Notes under the pieces: model-generated
What the model saw: the letters and a program-made list of their open reading frames with translations, nothing else
Database searches by the model: none
Told to the model about the DNA's origin: nothing
Translations under genes and position numbers: made by a program
In this document: in pieces, positions 1-7,731 of the stretch
Position numbering within the stretch: the first letter of the stretch is position 1
Layout of the letters: each line of letters starts with the position of its first letter
NCBI RefSeq assembly: GCF_009908165.1
Contig: NZ_JAAAUC010000010.1
Span: forward strand, 62,001 to 126,000
DNA: 64,000 nt
DNA from: Frigidibacter albus
GTDB taxonomy: Bacteria; Pseudomonadota; Alphaproteobacteria; Rhodobacterales; Rhodobacteraceae
Reading direction: 5' to 3'

Positions 1-102
1 TTCCGCGGCGGGCCGCATATCTTCAACCTCGGCCACGGCATCACGCCCGATGCCAACCCCGACAACGTGGCGGCAATGATCGCGGCGGTGCGCAGCGCGT
101 AA
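1..102 (+). CDS. hemE: Uroporphyrinogen decarboxylase, C-terminal end (partial)
   Basis: The window opens inside an open frame whose last 33 residues include [18 protein letters not shown], the conserved C-terminal signature of uroporphyrinogen decarboxylase, followed by TAA. The enzyme decarboxylates uroporphyrinogen III to coproporphyrinogen III in the cytoplasm, which is the substrate of the hemF product encoded convergently next door and of HemN further on. The start and catalytic part lie outside the window, so nothing can be said about the start codon or regulation. The identification rests on the tail motif and the haem gene context. Confidence 0.85.
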   Translation, partial: FRGGPHIFNLGHGITPDANPDNVAAMIAAVRSA

Positions 103-105
103 GGC

Positions 106-453
106 TCAGGCTGCAGGCAGCATCCTGCGCAGCAGCGCGACCGCCTCGGCCCAGCCTTCGACTTCAGCGGCGGGGGTAATCTCGACGCTGCGGATCATGC
201 CAAGCCGCGCCACCTGCGCCGGGCGGATCACGAAGGCGATGCGGGCGTCGTCCACGGTGATCGTCTCGATCGCGTCATGGGCGCCGAAGATGTCGTCGCT
301 GACCTCCAGCCACAGTTTCGCTCCGTCCTGCCGGAACAGGGCATAGCCCTCATCGGGATCGTCGCTGGTGGCGAAGGCGGCCAGCACTTCGCCGTCTTCG
401 TCCAGCGCCTCGCAATAGGCGGCCCTTATCTCGATATCTGCGGTCACAGTCAT
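106..453 (-). CDS. Small acidic protein overlapping hemF, possibly Imm10-like
   Basis: A 115-residue acidic protein with no signal peptide or membrane segment. I chose the ATG at 453 because it gives an ATGA overlap with the hemF stop codon, suggesting translational coupling; an ATG six bases upstream is the alternative. The residue pattern (a hydrophobic strand, DDPDEGYALF, LWLEVSDD, then IETITVDDARIAFVI) loosely resembles the Imm10-type immunity fold, but the match is weak and no toxin gene is visible nearby. It ends three bases from the convergent hemE stop codon. The function is unknown; coupling to hemF is inferred. Confidence 0.6.
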   Translation of the reverse strand: MTVTADIEIRAAYCEALDEDGEVLAAFATSDDPDEGYALFRQDGAKLWLEVSDDIFGAHDAIETITVDDARIAFVIRPAQVARLGMIRSVEITPAAEVEGWAEAVALLRRMLPAA

Positions 454-1349
454 ACCCATTTCGCCATCGGGGGCAGGCTCATCAGCACGGCATTGGCGTC
501 GTGCCCGGTTTCCAGCCCGAACTTGGTCCCGCGGTCATAGACGAGGTTGTACTCGGCATAAAGCCCGCGGTGGATCAGCTGCGCGTCCTTGTCGGCCTCG
601 GTCCAGGGCGTATCGCGCCGCCGTTCGGTGATCGGTACGAAGGACGGCAGGAACGCCTCGCCCACTGCACGGGTGAAGGCGAAATCCGCCTCCCAGTCGC
701 CGGTGTTCAGATCGTCGAAGAAGATGCCGCCCACGCCCCGCGCCCGGCCCCGGTGCGGCACGAAGAAATACTCGTCGGCCCAGGCCTTGTAGTGATCGTA
801 GTAGCCCGGGTCATGCGCGTCGCAGGCCGCGGCCAGCACGGCATGGAAATCCGAGGTGTCCTCGGGGTATTCGATGCAGGGGTTCAGGTCGGCGCCGCCC
901 CCGAACCACGAGGCATGGGGTGTCCAGAACATGCGGGTGTTCATGTGAACGGCGGGCGTGTGCGGGTTTTGCATATGCGCCACAAGGCTGATGCCACTGG
1001 CCCAGAAGCGCGGATCCTCGGCCATGCCGGGCACACCGCGCGCCGCCATCGCCTTTTGCGCCCGTTCCCCCAACTCGCCATGCACGGTCGAGATATTGAC
1101 GCCGACCTTCTCGAACACCCGCCCGCCGCGCATCACGCTCATCAGCCCGCCGCCGGCATCCGCGCCCTCGATCTGCGAGCGGCGGGTGGAGGTGACCTCG
1201 AACCGCCCCGCGGGCAGGCTGGCGAAGGGGCCGCCGGTCTGCGCATCCTCCAGCGCCTCGAACGCCGCGACGATGCGGTCGCGCAGCGTGCGGAACCAGG
1301 CCGCCGCCCGCTGCTTGCGCGCGCCGAAATCGTCTTGGATGCCGTCCAT
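450..1349 (-). CDS. hemF: Coproporphyrinogen III oxidase, aerobic
   Basis: This 299-residue protein oxidatively decarboxylates coproporphyrinogen III to protoporphyrinogen IX using O2. It has the HemF family signatures: FEKVGVNISTVHGEL, HMNTRMFW, WFGGGADLNPC, GGIFFDDL and a C-terminal YNLVYDRGTKFGL, and the length is normal. The frame stays open further upstream, but the ATG at 1349 is preceded by a GGGGGAGGAA ribosome binding site and matches family N-termini. It is paired functionally with the oxygen-independent HemN near 17.6-19 kb, so the organism can make haem with or without oxygen. Confidence 0.95.
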   Translation of the reverse strand: MDGIQDDFGARKQRAAAWFRTLRDRIVAAFEALEDAQTGGPFASLPAGRFEVTSTRRSQIEGADAGGGLMSVMRGGRVFEKVGVNISTVHGELGERAQKAMAARGVPGMAEDPRFWASGISLVAHMQNPHTPAVHMNTRMFWTPHASWFGGGADLNPCIEYPEDTSDFHAVLAAACDAHDPGYYDHYKAWADEYFFVPHRGRARGVGGIFFDDLNTGDWEADFAFTRAVGEAFLPSFVPITERRRDTPWTEADKDAQLIHRGLYAEYNLVYDRGTKFGLETGHDANAVLMSLPPMAKWV

Positions 1350-1429
1350 GTCGAAGTTCCTCCCCCGTCTTTGATCTTTCCTAGCATTTTCAGGCCCCGG
1401 GCGCCAAGGCCGCCTCACTTCAATGGCAT

Positions 1430-1457
1430 TTGAGTTCCGGGGCCCGGGTTCTATAAT
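1430..1457 (+). promoter_or_regulatory. Sigma70-type promoter for the lipoprotein pair
   Basis: TTGAGT at 1430-1435, a 16-base spacer and a perfect TATAAT at 1452-1457, which is striking in this GC-rich sequence. It lies about 50 bases upstream of the ATG at 1508 and points toward the two lipoprotein genes. Predicted from sequence only. Confidence 0.5.
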
Positions 1458-1507
1458 CGCCGCAGCGTCGGCCCGGCCCCCTGCCGACGGCGCCCGGAGC
1501 CAAGGCC

Positions 1508-1933
1508 ATGATGCAGCGCAGCCCAGTCGTTTCCACCCCTACCTTCGCCGCAGGCCGCATCGGCGCGCTGCTGGCTCTGCTGGCACTGGCGGGTTGCGCG
1601 GCCCAGCCGGCCCCCTGCAGCAGCACCGCCGCCCGCGATCTGCGCACGCTTGACACGCTGATCGCCGAAAGCCAGCAGAACCTCGCCCGCGGCTACGCCA
1701 TCGGCAGCAGCACCGGGCGCGGCAATACCAGCGTCAATTTCTGCATGGGCAATTCCACCGGCAATGTCGGGCTCAGCCTCTGCTCGGGCGGCAATGGCGC
1801 CCGCCGCTCTGGCCCCGTCGCCATAGACCTTGACGCCGAACGCGCAAAGCTGGAGTCCATGCTGCAGCAACGCCCGGTGCTGGCCAGCCGCGCCGCCGCC
1901 GATGCCGCTGCCTGCACATCCGCCCGGGGCTGA
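1508..1933 (+). CDS. Small lipoprotein, paralogue 1
   Basis: A 141-residue predicted lipoprotein: a hydrophobic N-terminal segment ends in the lipobox LALAGC, after which comes a short domain with RDLRTLDTLIAESQQNLARG, a glycine/serine-rich centre with two cysteines, and a tail PVAIDLDAERAKLESML. The next gene encodes a protein with the same core, so the pair arose by tandem duplication. A TATAAT promoter precedes it. The regular helical heptads suggest a short coiled coil. I do not recognise a named family; the location is probably the periplasmic face of a membrane. Confidence 0.75.
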   Translation: MMQRSPVVSTPTFAAGRIGALLALLALAGCAAQPAPCSSTAARDLRTLDTLIAESQQNLARGYAIGSSTGRGNTSVNFCMGNSTGNVGLSLCSGGNGARRSGPVAIDLDAERAKLESMLQQRPVLASRAAADAAACTSARG

Positions 1934-1956
1934 CCCGGCGCGAGAGGAACCCCGCC

Positions 1957-2370
1957 ATGACCCACCCGCTGTCCCGCCTTGTCCTGACCCTGCCGCTGCT
2001 GCTGATCGCCTGCGGCACCCCGCAGGAACGCTGCATCGGCACCGCAACGCGCGATCTGCGCACGCTCAACGGGTTGATCGAGGAGTCGCAGGCCAACCTC
2101 GCGCGCGGCTTCGCCTATGAGGAATACACCGTCACCCGCAGCCGCTGGGTGCGCTGCCAGTCAGCGCCGGTGCGGGATTCCAAGGGCAATCTGAAGTCGG
2201 GGGGCAGCTACATGTGCCTTGACGACTACACCGATACCGTACGCCGCCCAGTGTCCATCGACCTTGCCGCGGAACGCCGCAAGCTGGACGGGATGCTGGA
2301 GAAGAAGCGCGAGCTGAACCGGGTTGCCGCCGCGCAGATCGAAGGCTGCAAGGCGCAGTTTCCCGAGTAG
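1957..2370 (+). CDS. Small lipoprotein, paralogue 2
   Basis: A 137-residue predicted lipoprotein, 23 bases downstream of its paralogue and probably co-transcribed with it. The lipobox is LLIAC, followed by RDLRTLNGLIEESQANLARG and PVSIDLAAERRKLDGML, which align with the preceding protein. The middle part differs: YTVTRSRWVRCQ and SYMCLDDY replace the glycine-rich segment. The stop codon directly abuts the stop of the convergent dehydrogenase gene with no spacer. Function unknown. Conservation of both ends and divergence of the middle suggest a helical scaffold carrying a variable loop. Confidence 0.75.
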   Translation: MTHPLSRLVLTLPLLLIACGTPQERCIGTATRDLRTLNGLIEESQANLARGFAYEEYTVTRSRWVRCQSAPVRDSKGNLKSGGSYMCLDDYTDTVRRPVSIDLAAERRKLDGMLEKKRELNRVAAAQIEGCKAQFPE

Positions 2371-3192
2371 TCAGTGACCCGGCACCTGCACCGCATCCAG
2401 CAGGCTGCGCCCGCCATCCACCGTCAGGATCTGCCCGGTCACGAAGCCCGCTGCATCCGAGGCAAGGAACTGCACCGCCTCTGCCAGCTCGCTGGCCGGG
2501 GCGATCCGGCCCATCGGCGTGCCGGCGATGATCTGTGCGCGCCAGTCCGCGTGTTCGCGGCAGCCGTTCTGCAGGCTCATGCTCATCACCGACCCGAAGG
2601 CCACGGCATTCACCCGGATCTTGTGCGGCGCGTAGGCCACGGCGAGCGAGCGCGTGGTCTGGTCCAGCGCCGCCATTGCCACCGAATAGGCCAGAAGTTC
2701 AGGCTGCACCCGCTGCCCGGCGATGTTCGACAGGTTGACGATGGAGCCGATGCTGCCGGCGGTGCCGCTGCCTTCCGCCGTCTCGCGCGCGGCCTGGGCC
2801 ACCATGCGGCGGGCGACGGTCTGGCTCAGCTTCAGCCCGGCCATCACGTTCTGGCGCAGCATGTCCTCCATCGGGGTGTCGTCGGCACACAGCGGGTCCG
2901 ACAGCGCGATCTGGCGGCTGGCATTGACCAGGATGTCGATGCGGTCGAACGCGTCGACTGTGGCCGAGACAAGGTTGGCGATGGTCAGCTTCTGGCAGAG
3001 ATCGCCGGCGAAATAGCGCGCCGGGCCTTCCTCGCGGGTCAGGTCCCCCAGCTCGGATTCCAGCTTGCCCTCGTCGATATCGGCGAACATCACATTCGCC
3101 CCGCGCTCGATGAAATGCCGCGCGATGGCAAGCCCGATGCCATTGGCGGCGCCGGTGACAATCGCGGTCTTGCCGCTGATGGAGTAGGTCAT
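2371..3192 (-). CDS. SDR-family NAD(P)-dependent dehydrogenase
   Basis: A 273-residue classical short-chain dehydrogenase/reductase. The Rossmann nucleotide motif TGAANGIG is near residue 12, an NAS segment follows, and the catalytic serine, tyrosine and lysine lie in the SIVNLSN/YSVAMAAL region. In the catalytic motif the usual YxxxK lysine appears replaced (YSVAM), so activity or substrate may be atypical. The C-terminus FVTGQILTVDGG is standard for the family. The ATG at 3192 was chosen because the family motif then begins at residue 4; a GTG 24 bases upstream is possible. Substrate unknown. Confidence 0.85.
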   Translation of the reverse strand: MTYSISGKTAIVTGAANGIGLAIARHFIERGANVMFADIDEGKLESELGDLTREEGPARYFAGDLCQKLTIANLVSATVDAFDRIDILVNASRQIALSDPLCADDTPMEDMLRQNVMAGLKLSQTVARRMVAQAARETAEGSGTAGSIGSIVNLSNIAGQRVQPELLAYSVAMAALDQTTRSLAVAYAPHKIRVNAVAFGSVMSMSLQNGCREHADWRAQIIAGTPMGRIAPASELAEAVQFLASDAAGFVTGQILTVDGGRSLLDAVQVPGH

Positions 3193-3244
3193 GTAGCCCC
3201 GTTCTATAGCGCCCACTGGACGTTTGGCGCGATCTTAACCGATT

Positions 3245-4294
3245 TCAGCGGCGACGGCGAGCCGTGCCGCGATGCGGCGAAGCGACCGAGCCCGGCGCCG
3301 GTGCCCGGTGCGGATGGCTGGCGCGGAACAGCTTGAAGGCGCCATCGCCGGGCAATTCCTGAACCTCGCGGAACGCCGCCGTCAGCGCCGCCTCATAGGG
3401 CAGGTGCCGGTTCGCCACCATCCACAGCACGCCCGCGGGCGACAGCACCCGTGCGGCAGCCGCGATGAACGAGGCCCCGAGCGAGGGATCGGCGGCGCGG
3501 CCCTGATGGAAGGGCGGGTTCATCACCACCACGTCGCAGACCCGTTCGGGCTTGAACTGCGTTGCATCAAGCCAATGGAACGCCGCGCGCGGGTCGGTGA
3601 CATTGGCGCGGGCACAGGCCAGCGCCAGATGGTCCGCCTCGACCAGATCGACCGACTTCACCCCCGGCCGCGCCAGGACCTGCGCGGCCAGCCAGCCCCA
3701 GCCGGCGCCCAGATCGGCGGCGCGGCCCTTCAGGTCGGCCGGCAGCGCCGCCGCCAGCAACAGTGACCCGCGGTCCACCGCCTCGGCCGAGAACACGCCG
3801 GGCCAGGTGCGGAAGCCTTCCGTGGGGGTGAGCGGCTGCGCCTGCCAGTCGGCAAACGGCGCCGCATCGCCGCCTGCAAAGCTGAAGATCCGGCCATGCG
3901 CCTTGACCAAGGATCCCGGCACCTCGACCCGGCCGCGCAGATCGCGCAGCATGGTGTCGATCCCGTCGGTCTTTTGCCCGTCGATCCAGACCGGCGCGCC
4001 GGGGCGCACCCGCGCCGCCGCCTCGGCCACCATTGCCCGCCCCTCAGCGCGCGAGCGGGGCAGGAACACCAGCGCCGCGGCATGGTCATTACCCACCGGC
4101 TCGGCCGTCACCTTGTAGCCCTGCGCGGCCAGCGCGTCATGGTCTGGGCGGAAGCCCTGCACGGCGCGCACCCGGTCCACCGGCAGCGCCGACAGGTCGC
4201 TGCCCGCGCGCGGCCCCAGCACCAGAACCGTGCCCTCGGCCGGCAGCAGGTCGGGCGCGTCGTCCAGCAGCGTGCTCAGGCGAGAAGTTTTCAT
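3245..4294 (-). CDS. RsmC-like class I methyltransferase
   Basis: A 349-residue protein with a degenerate N-terminal methyltransferase-like half and a catalytic C-terminal half containing ADLGAGWGWLA (SAM binding) and NPPFHQG. NPPF is typical of N-methyltransferases of the RsmC/RlmG type that modify guanine in rRNA. RsmC methylates G1207 of 16S rRNA in E. coli; that exact role is inferred here. The ATG at 4294 has a GGAGG ribosome binding site. It lies downstream of clpS in the same direction, 82 bases away. Confidence 0.8.
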   Translation of the reverse strand: MKTSRLSTLLDDAPDLLPAEGTVLVLGPRAGSDLSALPVDRVRAVQGFRPDHDALAAQGYKVTAEPVGNDHAAALVFLPRSRAEGRAMVAEAAARVRPGAPVWIDGQKTDGIDTMLRDLRGRVEVPGSLVKAHGRIFSFAGGDAAPFADWQAQPLTPTEGFRTWPGVFSAEAVDRGSLLLAAALPADLKGRAADLGAGWGWLAAQVLARPGVKSVDLVEADHLALACARANVTDPRAAFHWLDATQFKPERVCDVVVMNPPFHQGRAADPSLGASFIAAAARVLSPAGVLWMVANRHLPYEAALTAAFREVQELPGDGAFKLFRASHPHRAPAPGSVASPHRGTARRRR

Positions 4295-4376
4295 GGGGCC
4301 TCCGGGGCAATGCAATCCAGCCCGATACACCGCGCCGCAGGGCGGGGTCCAGAGCGAGGAGCAGATCCGCCGCGGA

Positions 4377-4697
4377 TCAGTCCTTTTCCATCGTGCATTG
4401 CAGGGGATGCTGATGGCGGCGGGCGAAATCCATCACCTGCGCCACCTTGGTTTCCGCCACCTCGAAGCTGAACACGCCGACGACCGCCAGACCCTTCTTG
4501 TGGACGGTCAGCATGATCTCGAACGCCTGCGCATGGGTCAGGCCAAAGAACCGTTCGAGGATATGCACCACGAATTCCATCGGGGTGTAATCGTCGTTCA
4601 GCAGCAGCACCTTGTACATCGGCGGCCGCTGGGTCTTGGGGCGCGTCTTGGTGATGACCGTCTCGTCATTGCCGGGATTGCCGGTCCTGTCAGTCAT
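4377..4697 (-). CDS. clpS: ATP-dependent Clp protease adaptor ClpS
   Basis: A 106-residue protein with the ClpS core: [20 protein letters not shown], where the NDDYTPM segment helps bind N-degron residues, followed by ERFFGL and a conserved C-terminus. ClpS delivers N-end-rule substrates to ClpAP. The frame extends far upstream, but the ATG at 4697 fits family length and gives a short disordered N-terminal tail ([11 protein letters not shown]) as usual. clpA is not adjacent in this window. It is divergent from the HAD hydrolase gene, with about 170 bases between them. Confidence 0.95.
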   Translation of the reverse strand: MTDRTGNPGNDETVITKTRPKTQRPPMYKVLLLNDDYTPMEFVVHILERFFGLTHAQAFEIMLTVHKKGLAVVGVFSFEVAETKVAQVMDFARRHQHPLQCTMEKD

Positions 4698-4866
4698 GGT
4701 CCACGGCAGGTGATGCACCGCATGCTCCAGCAGATTCGAGGGTTGTGGGTTCAAGGTTCCAATATAGGGCAGATGCCGCCACGGGGAAGACCCGCGTTGC
4801 ATCTGTTGCCCGCGCAGCGCACAACAATCGCGTCCAAATGCCCTGAAAATCCTCGGTCCGCAGATC

Positions 4867-5580
4867 ATGTCCCCCGCGCCTCTCACCACCATCGGCTTCG
4901 ATGCCGACGACACGCTCTGGCATAACGAGCGATTCTTCCGGCTGACGCAGGACCGCTTCGCCGAGTTGCTGGCCGGTCACGCGCCCCGCGGCGATCTGGA
5001 CGCGGCATTGCTGGCGGCCGAGCGGCGCAACCTTGGGCAGTACGGGTTCGGCATCAAGGGCTTCGTGCTGTCGATGATCGAGACCGCGATCGAGGTGACG
5101 GATGACCGGGTTCCCGCCACCGTGATCCGCGAGCTTCTGGACGCAGGGCGCGAAATGCTGGCGCATCCGATCGAACTGCTGCCCCATGCGCGCGAGGCGG
5201 TAGAGGCGGCGGCGGGCCGGTTCCGGGTGGTGCTGATCACCAAGGGCGACCTGCTGGATCAGGAGCGCAAGCTGGCTCAGTCGGGCCTTGGCGATCTGTT
5301 CCACGCAGTCGAGATCGTGTCGGACAAGACGCCCGAGGTCTATACCCGGATCTTCGCCCGTCACGGCAGCGGGGCAGACCGGGCGGCGATGATCGGCAAT
5401 TCCCTGAAGTCCGACGTGATCCCGGTGCTGCAGGCTGGCGGCTGGGGGGTCCATGTCCCGCATGGGCTGATCTGGGAGATCGAACGGGCCGACGCGCCAG
5501 AGGGGCACCCGCGATTCCGCGCCCTGCCGGACCTGTCGGGGCTCGCCGATTGGCTCAACCGCGCGGAAGACCACATCTAG
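4867..5580 (+). CDS. HAD-family hydrolase
   Basis: A 237-residue haloacid-dehalogenase-type phosphatase. Motif I is GFDADDTLW near residues 9-17, motif II is LITKGD and motif IV surrounds [10 protein letters not shown]. The helical cap between motifs I and II is about 90 residues, typical of subfamily IA. The substrate cannot be read from sequence. No strong ribosome binding site precedes the ATG at 4867, but the start fits the family. It stands alone, with convergent or independent neighbours. Confidence 0.85.
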   Translation: MSPAPLTTIGFDADDTLWHNERFFRLTQDRFAELLAGHAPRGDLDAALLAAERRNLGQYGFGIKGFVLSMIETAIEVTDDRVPATVIRELLDAGREMLAHPIELLPHAREAVEAAAGRFRVVLITKGDLLDQERKLAQSGLGDLFHAVEIVSDKTPEVYTRIFARHGSGADRAAMIGNSLKSDVIPVLQAGGWGVHVPHGLIWEIERADAPEGHPRFRALPDLSGLADWLNRAEDHI

Positions 5581-5758
5581 GCGTTGCGCGCAGGGTTGCC
5601 GCAACACTTGGCATAGGCGGAATCTGGCTTAACTTCGCCCTGAAAGTTCTTGAATTTGGGGTGTTTTCTCACCTCCGAAGTCATGCTAGGCTTTCCGCAG
5701 AACGACAATTCCCGGCGATAATGATCGGGAAACTCTGAGGCAGTGAAAGGCAGGAACC

Positions 5759-7492
5759 GTGAACAGGTTTCCGGGACGATGGCTCTTCCATCGGCTATTC
5801 GCGTTTGCATTCGCGGTAGCCATGTCGGTGGTGCCGGCGCTTGCAGCGCCGTTTGCCGCGATGGTGATCGATGCACGCACCGGCGAGGTGCTGTATTCCG
5901 AGAATGCTGACACGCGACTGCATCCTGCATCGCTGACCAAGATGATGACGCTGTACATCGCCTTCGAGGCCATCGAGCGCGGCGAGATCAGCCTGGATAC
6001 CAAGGTTACAGTTTCAAAGAACGCCGCGGCAGAGCCGCCCTCGAAGCTGGGCCTGAAGGCCGGGCAGAAGATTGCGCTGCGCTACCTGATCCGCGCCGCC
6101 GCGATCAAGTCGGCCAATGATTCCGCCACGGCCATCGGCGAAGCGATCAGCGGGTCCGAGGCCGAGTTCGCCCGCCGCATGACCCGGACCGCCGGGGCGC
6201 TCGGCATGAAGAACACCAGCTTTCGCAACGCCCATGGCCTGACGCAGGACGGCCACCTGTCCACCGCGCGCGACATGACCATTCTGGGGCGGCGGCTGTT
6301 CTACGATTTCCCGCAATATTACAACATCTTCTCGCGCCGCAGTGCCGATGCCGGGATGGCCCAGGTCGCCAGCACCAACCGCCGGTTCCTCGACGCCTAT
6401 GAGGGCGCCGACGGGATCAAGACCGGCTATACCAATGCCGCCGGCTTCAACCTGACCGCCTCGGCGCAGCGCGGCAACAAGCGCATCATCGCCACGGTGA
6501 TGGGGGGCAAGTCGACTGCCTGGCGCAACGAGAAGATGGCCGATCTGCTGGATGTCGGCTTTGGCCGCGCCCCGAACAAGGCGACGGTGCAAAAGCCCCC
6601 CGCGCCGGTCTATGCGCCGCTCGTGGCCGATGCGCTGCCCGAGTCGGCCGATGGCGCCGGCAAGACGATACGGGTCAGCGGCTCTGTCGCACGCAGCCTG
6701 CGGCCCAAGGGCCGGCCCGGCGCCGAGCCGGTGGCCCCGCCGGCCGAGGTGCTGGTGGCCATGCAGAGCAATATCGATGCGGTGCTCGCCGAGGTGCAGG
6801 GCGCAGCAGCAGTGCCGGAGGTTGCCGTGACCGCCGCCGCACCGGAGCTGACCCCAGCCGAGATCGCCGCCCTGCCGCCCGCGCTGCGCCCCGCCGCGCG
6901 CCCGGAAGAGCTGGCAGCACCCGCGCCGACACAATTGGCCGAAGCCGCGCCTCTGCCCGACGCCGTGCTTGCCGAGGCCGAGGCGCTGGCGATGGTCGCC
7001 GAAGCCGCCGAAACCGCGCCGCCGGCGAACCCGCAGGTTGCCAATGTCGTTCCCGCCGTCTCCACTGGCCCGGTGCTGATGCAATCGACCGAGCCGCAGC
7101 CCGAAACGCTGGAGCTTGCGGCGGTGCTGCAACCCCAGCCTGCCGTTGCCGCGCCGCCCTCGCGGCCGGGCACCATCATCCTCATGTCGGGGCAGACCGA
7201 TCCGGACAGTTCCGCGCCCGCAGAGCTGGAGGTGGTCAGCCGCGTGTCCACCTCGGGCGGGCGACACTGGGCGATCAGCATCGGCAGCTTCCACACGCGC
7301 TATAATGCCGAGCGGGCGCTGCTGCAGATGGCGCTGACGGAATCCTCGACGCTGGATGGCACCTTGCGCAAGGTCGTCGGCCGCGGCGGCAAGTTCGATG
7401 CGAACTTCGTGGGCATGTCGCAAGAGATGGCCGAGGCCGCCTGCCGCAGGCTTGACGCTCGCGGGCAGGATTGCCAGGTCGTCGGGCCCTGA
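5759..7492 (+). CDS. D-alanyl-D-alanine carboxypeptidase (PBP5/6 type) with C-terminal SPOR domain
   Basis: A 577-residue exported penicillin-binding protein. It starts at GTG with a signal peptide (residues 1-30). The peptidase S11 domain carries SLTK (58-61), SAN (118-120) and KTG (221-223), the three active-site motifs. After about residue 280 comes a long alanine/proline-rich linker of roughly 200 residues, then a SPOR domain starting near HWAISIGSFHTRYNAE that should bind denuded septal glycan. It probably trims peptidoglycan pentapeptides in the periplasm at division sites. A strong terminator follows. Confidence 0.92.
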   Translation: MNRFPGRWLFHRLFAFAFAVAMSVVPALAAPFAAMVIDARTGEVLYSENADTRLHPASLTKMMTLYIAFEAIERGEISLDTKVTVSKNAAAEPPSKLGLKAGQKIALRYLIRAAAIKSANDSATAIGEAISGSEAEFARRMTRTAGALGMKNTSFRNAHGLTQDGHLSTARDMTILGRRLFYDFPQYYNIFSRRSADAGMAQVASTNRRFLDAYEGADGIKTGYTNAAGFNLTASAQRGNKRIIATVMGGKSTAWRNEKMADLLDVGFGRAPNKATVQKPPAPVYAPLVADALPESADGAGKTIRVSGSVARSLRPKGRPGAEPVAPPAEVLVAMQSNIDAVLAEVQGAAAVPEVAVTAAAPELTPAEIAALPPALRPAARPEELAAPAPTQLAEAAPLPDAVLAEAEALAMVAEAAETAPPANPQVANVVPAVSTGPVLMQSTEPQPETLELAAVLQPQPAVAAPPSRPGTIILMSGQTDPDSSAPAELEVVSRVSTSGGRHWAISIGSFHTRYNAERALLQMALTESSTLDGTLRKVVGRGGKFDANFVGMSQEMAEAACRRLDARGQDCQVVGP

Positions 7493-7513
7493 ACTCTGAT
7501 CCCCGCAAACAGC

Positions 7514-7541
7514 AAGGCCGCGCCCCGGGGCGCGGCCTTTT
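7514..7541 (+). terminator. Rho-independent terminator after the carboxypeptidase
   Basis: A perfect 13-bp inverted repeat, AAGGCCGCGCCCC with its complement, followed by a short T run, 22 bases after the stop codon. It lies before the convergent ccoS stop codon and may also work for the ccoGHIS transcript from the other side. Confidence 0.8.
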
Positions 7542-7561
7542 GCGTTCTCGGGGGAGGGCCT

Positions 7562-7720
7562 TCAGGGCTTCGGCTGATCGTCCCATTCCGTGGACAGGAT
7601 GCGCTGCGCATCGCCCTTCGGGTCATCATATTGCCGGTCCTTGAGCGACCAGAAGAAGGCCGCAAGCCCCAGCCCGCCAAGACACAGCGAGATCGGGATC
7701 AGATAGGCGAGCATTTCCAT
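7562..7720 (-). CDS. ccoS: cbb3 oxidase maturation protein CcoS
   Basis: A 52-residue membrane protein. It begins MEMLAYLIPISLCLGGLGLA, a single transmembrane segment, followed by FFWSLKDRQYDDPKGDAQRI, the CcoS/FixS signature. CcoS is needed for assembly of active cbb3-type cytochrome oxidase, probably for cofactor insertion in CcoN. It starts 11 bases after the ccoI stop codon and is the last gene of the ccoGHIS operon. Length and motif are standard for the family. Confidence 0.93.
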   Translation of the reverse strand: MEMLAYLIPISLCLGGLGLAAFFWSLKDRQYDDPKGDAQRILSTEWDDQPKP

Positions 7721-7731
7721 GCGGGTCTTCC

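Noticed and set aside
4377-4697. clpS without clpA as an anomaly
   Set aside because: clpA may be elsewhere; separation is not rare enough to be notable.
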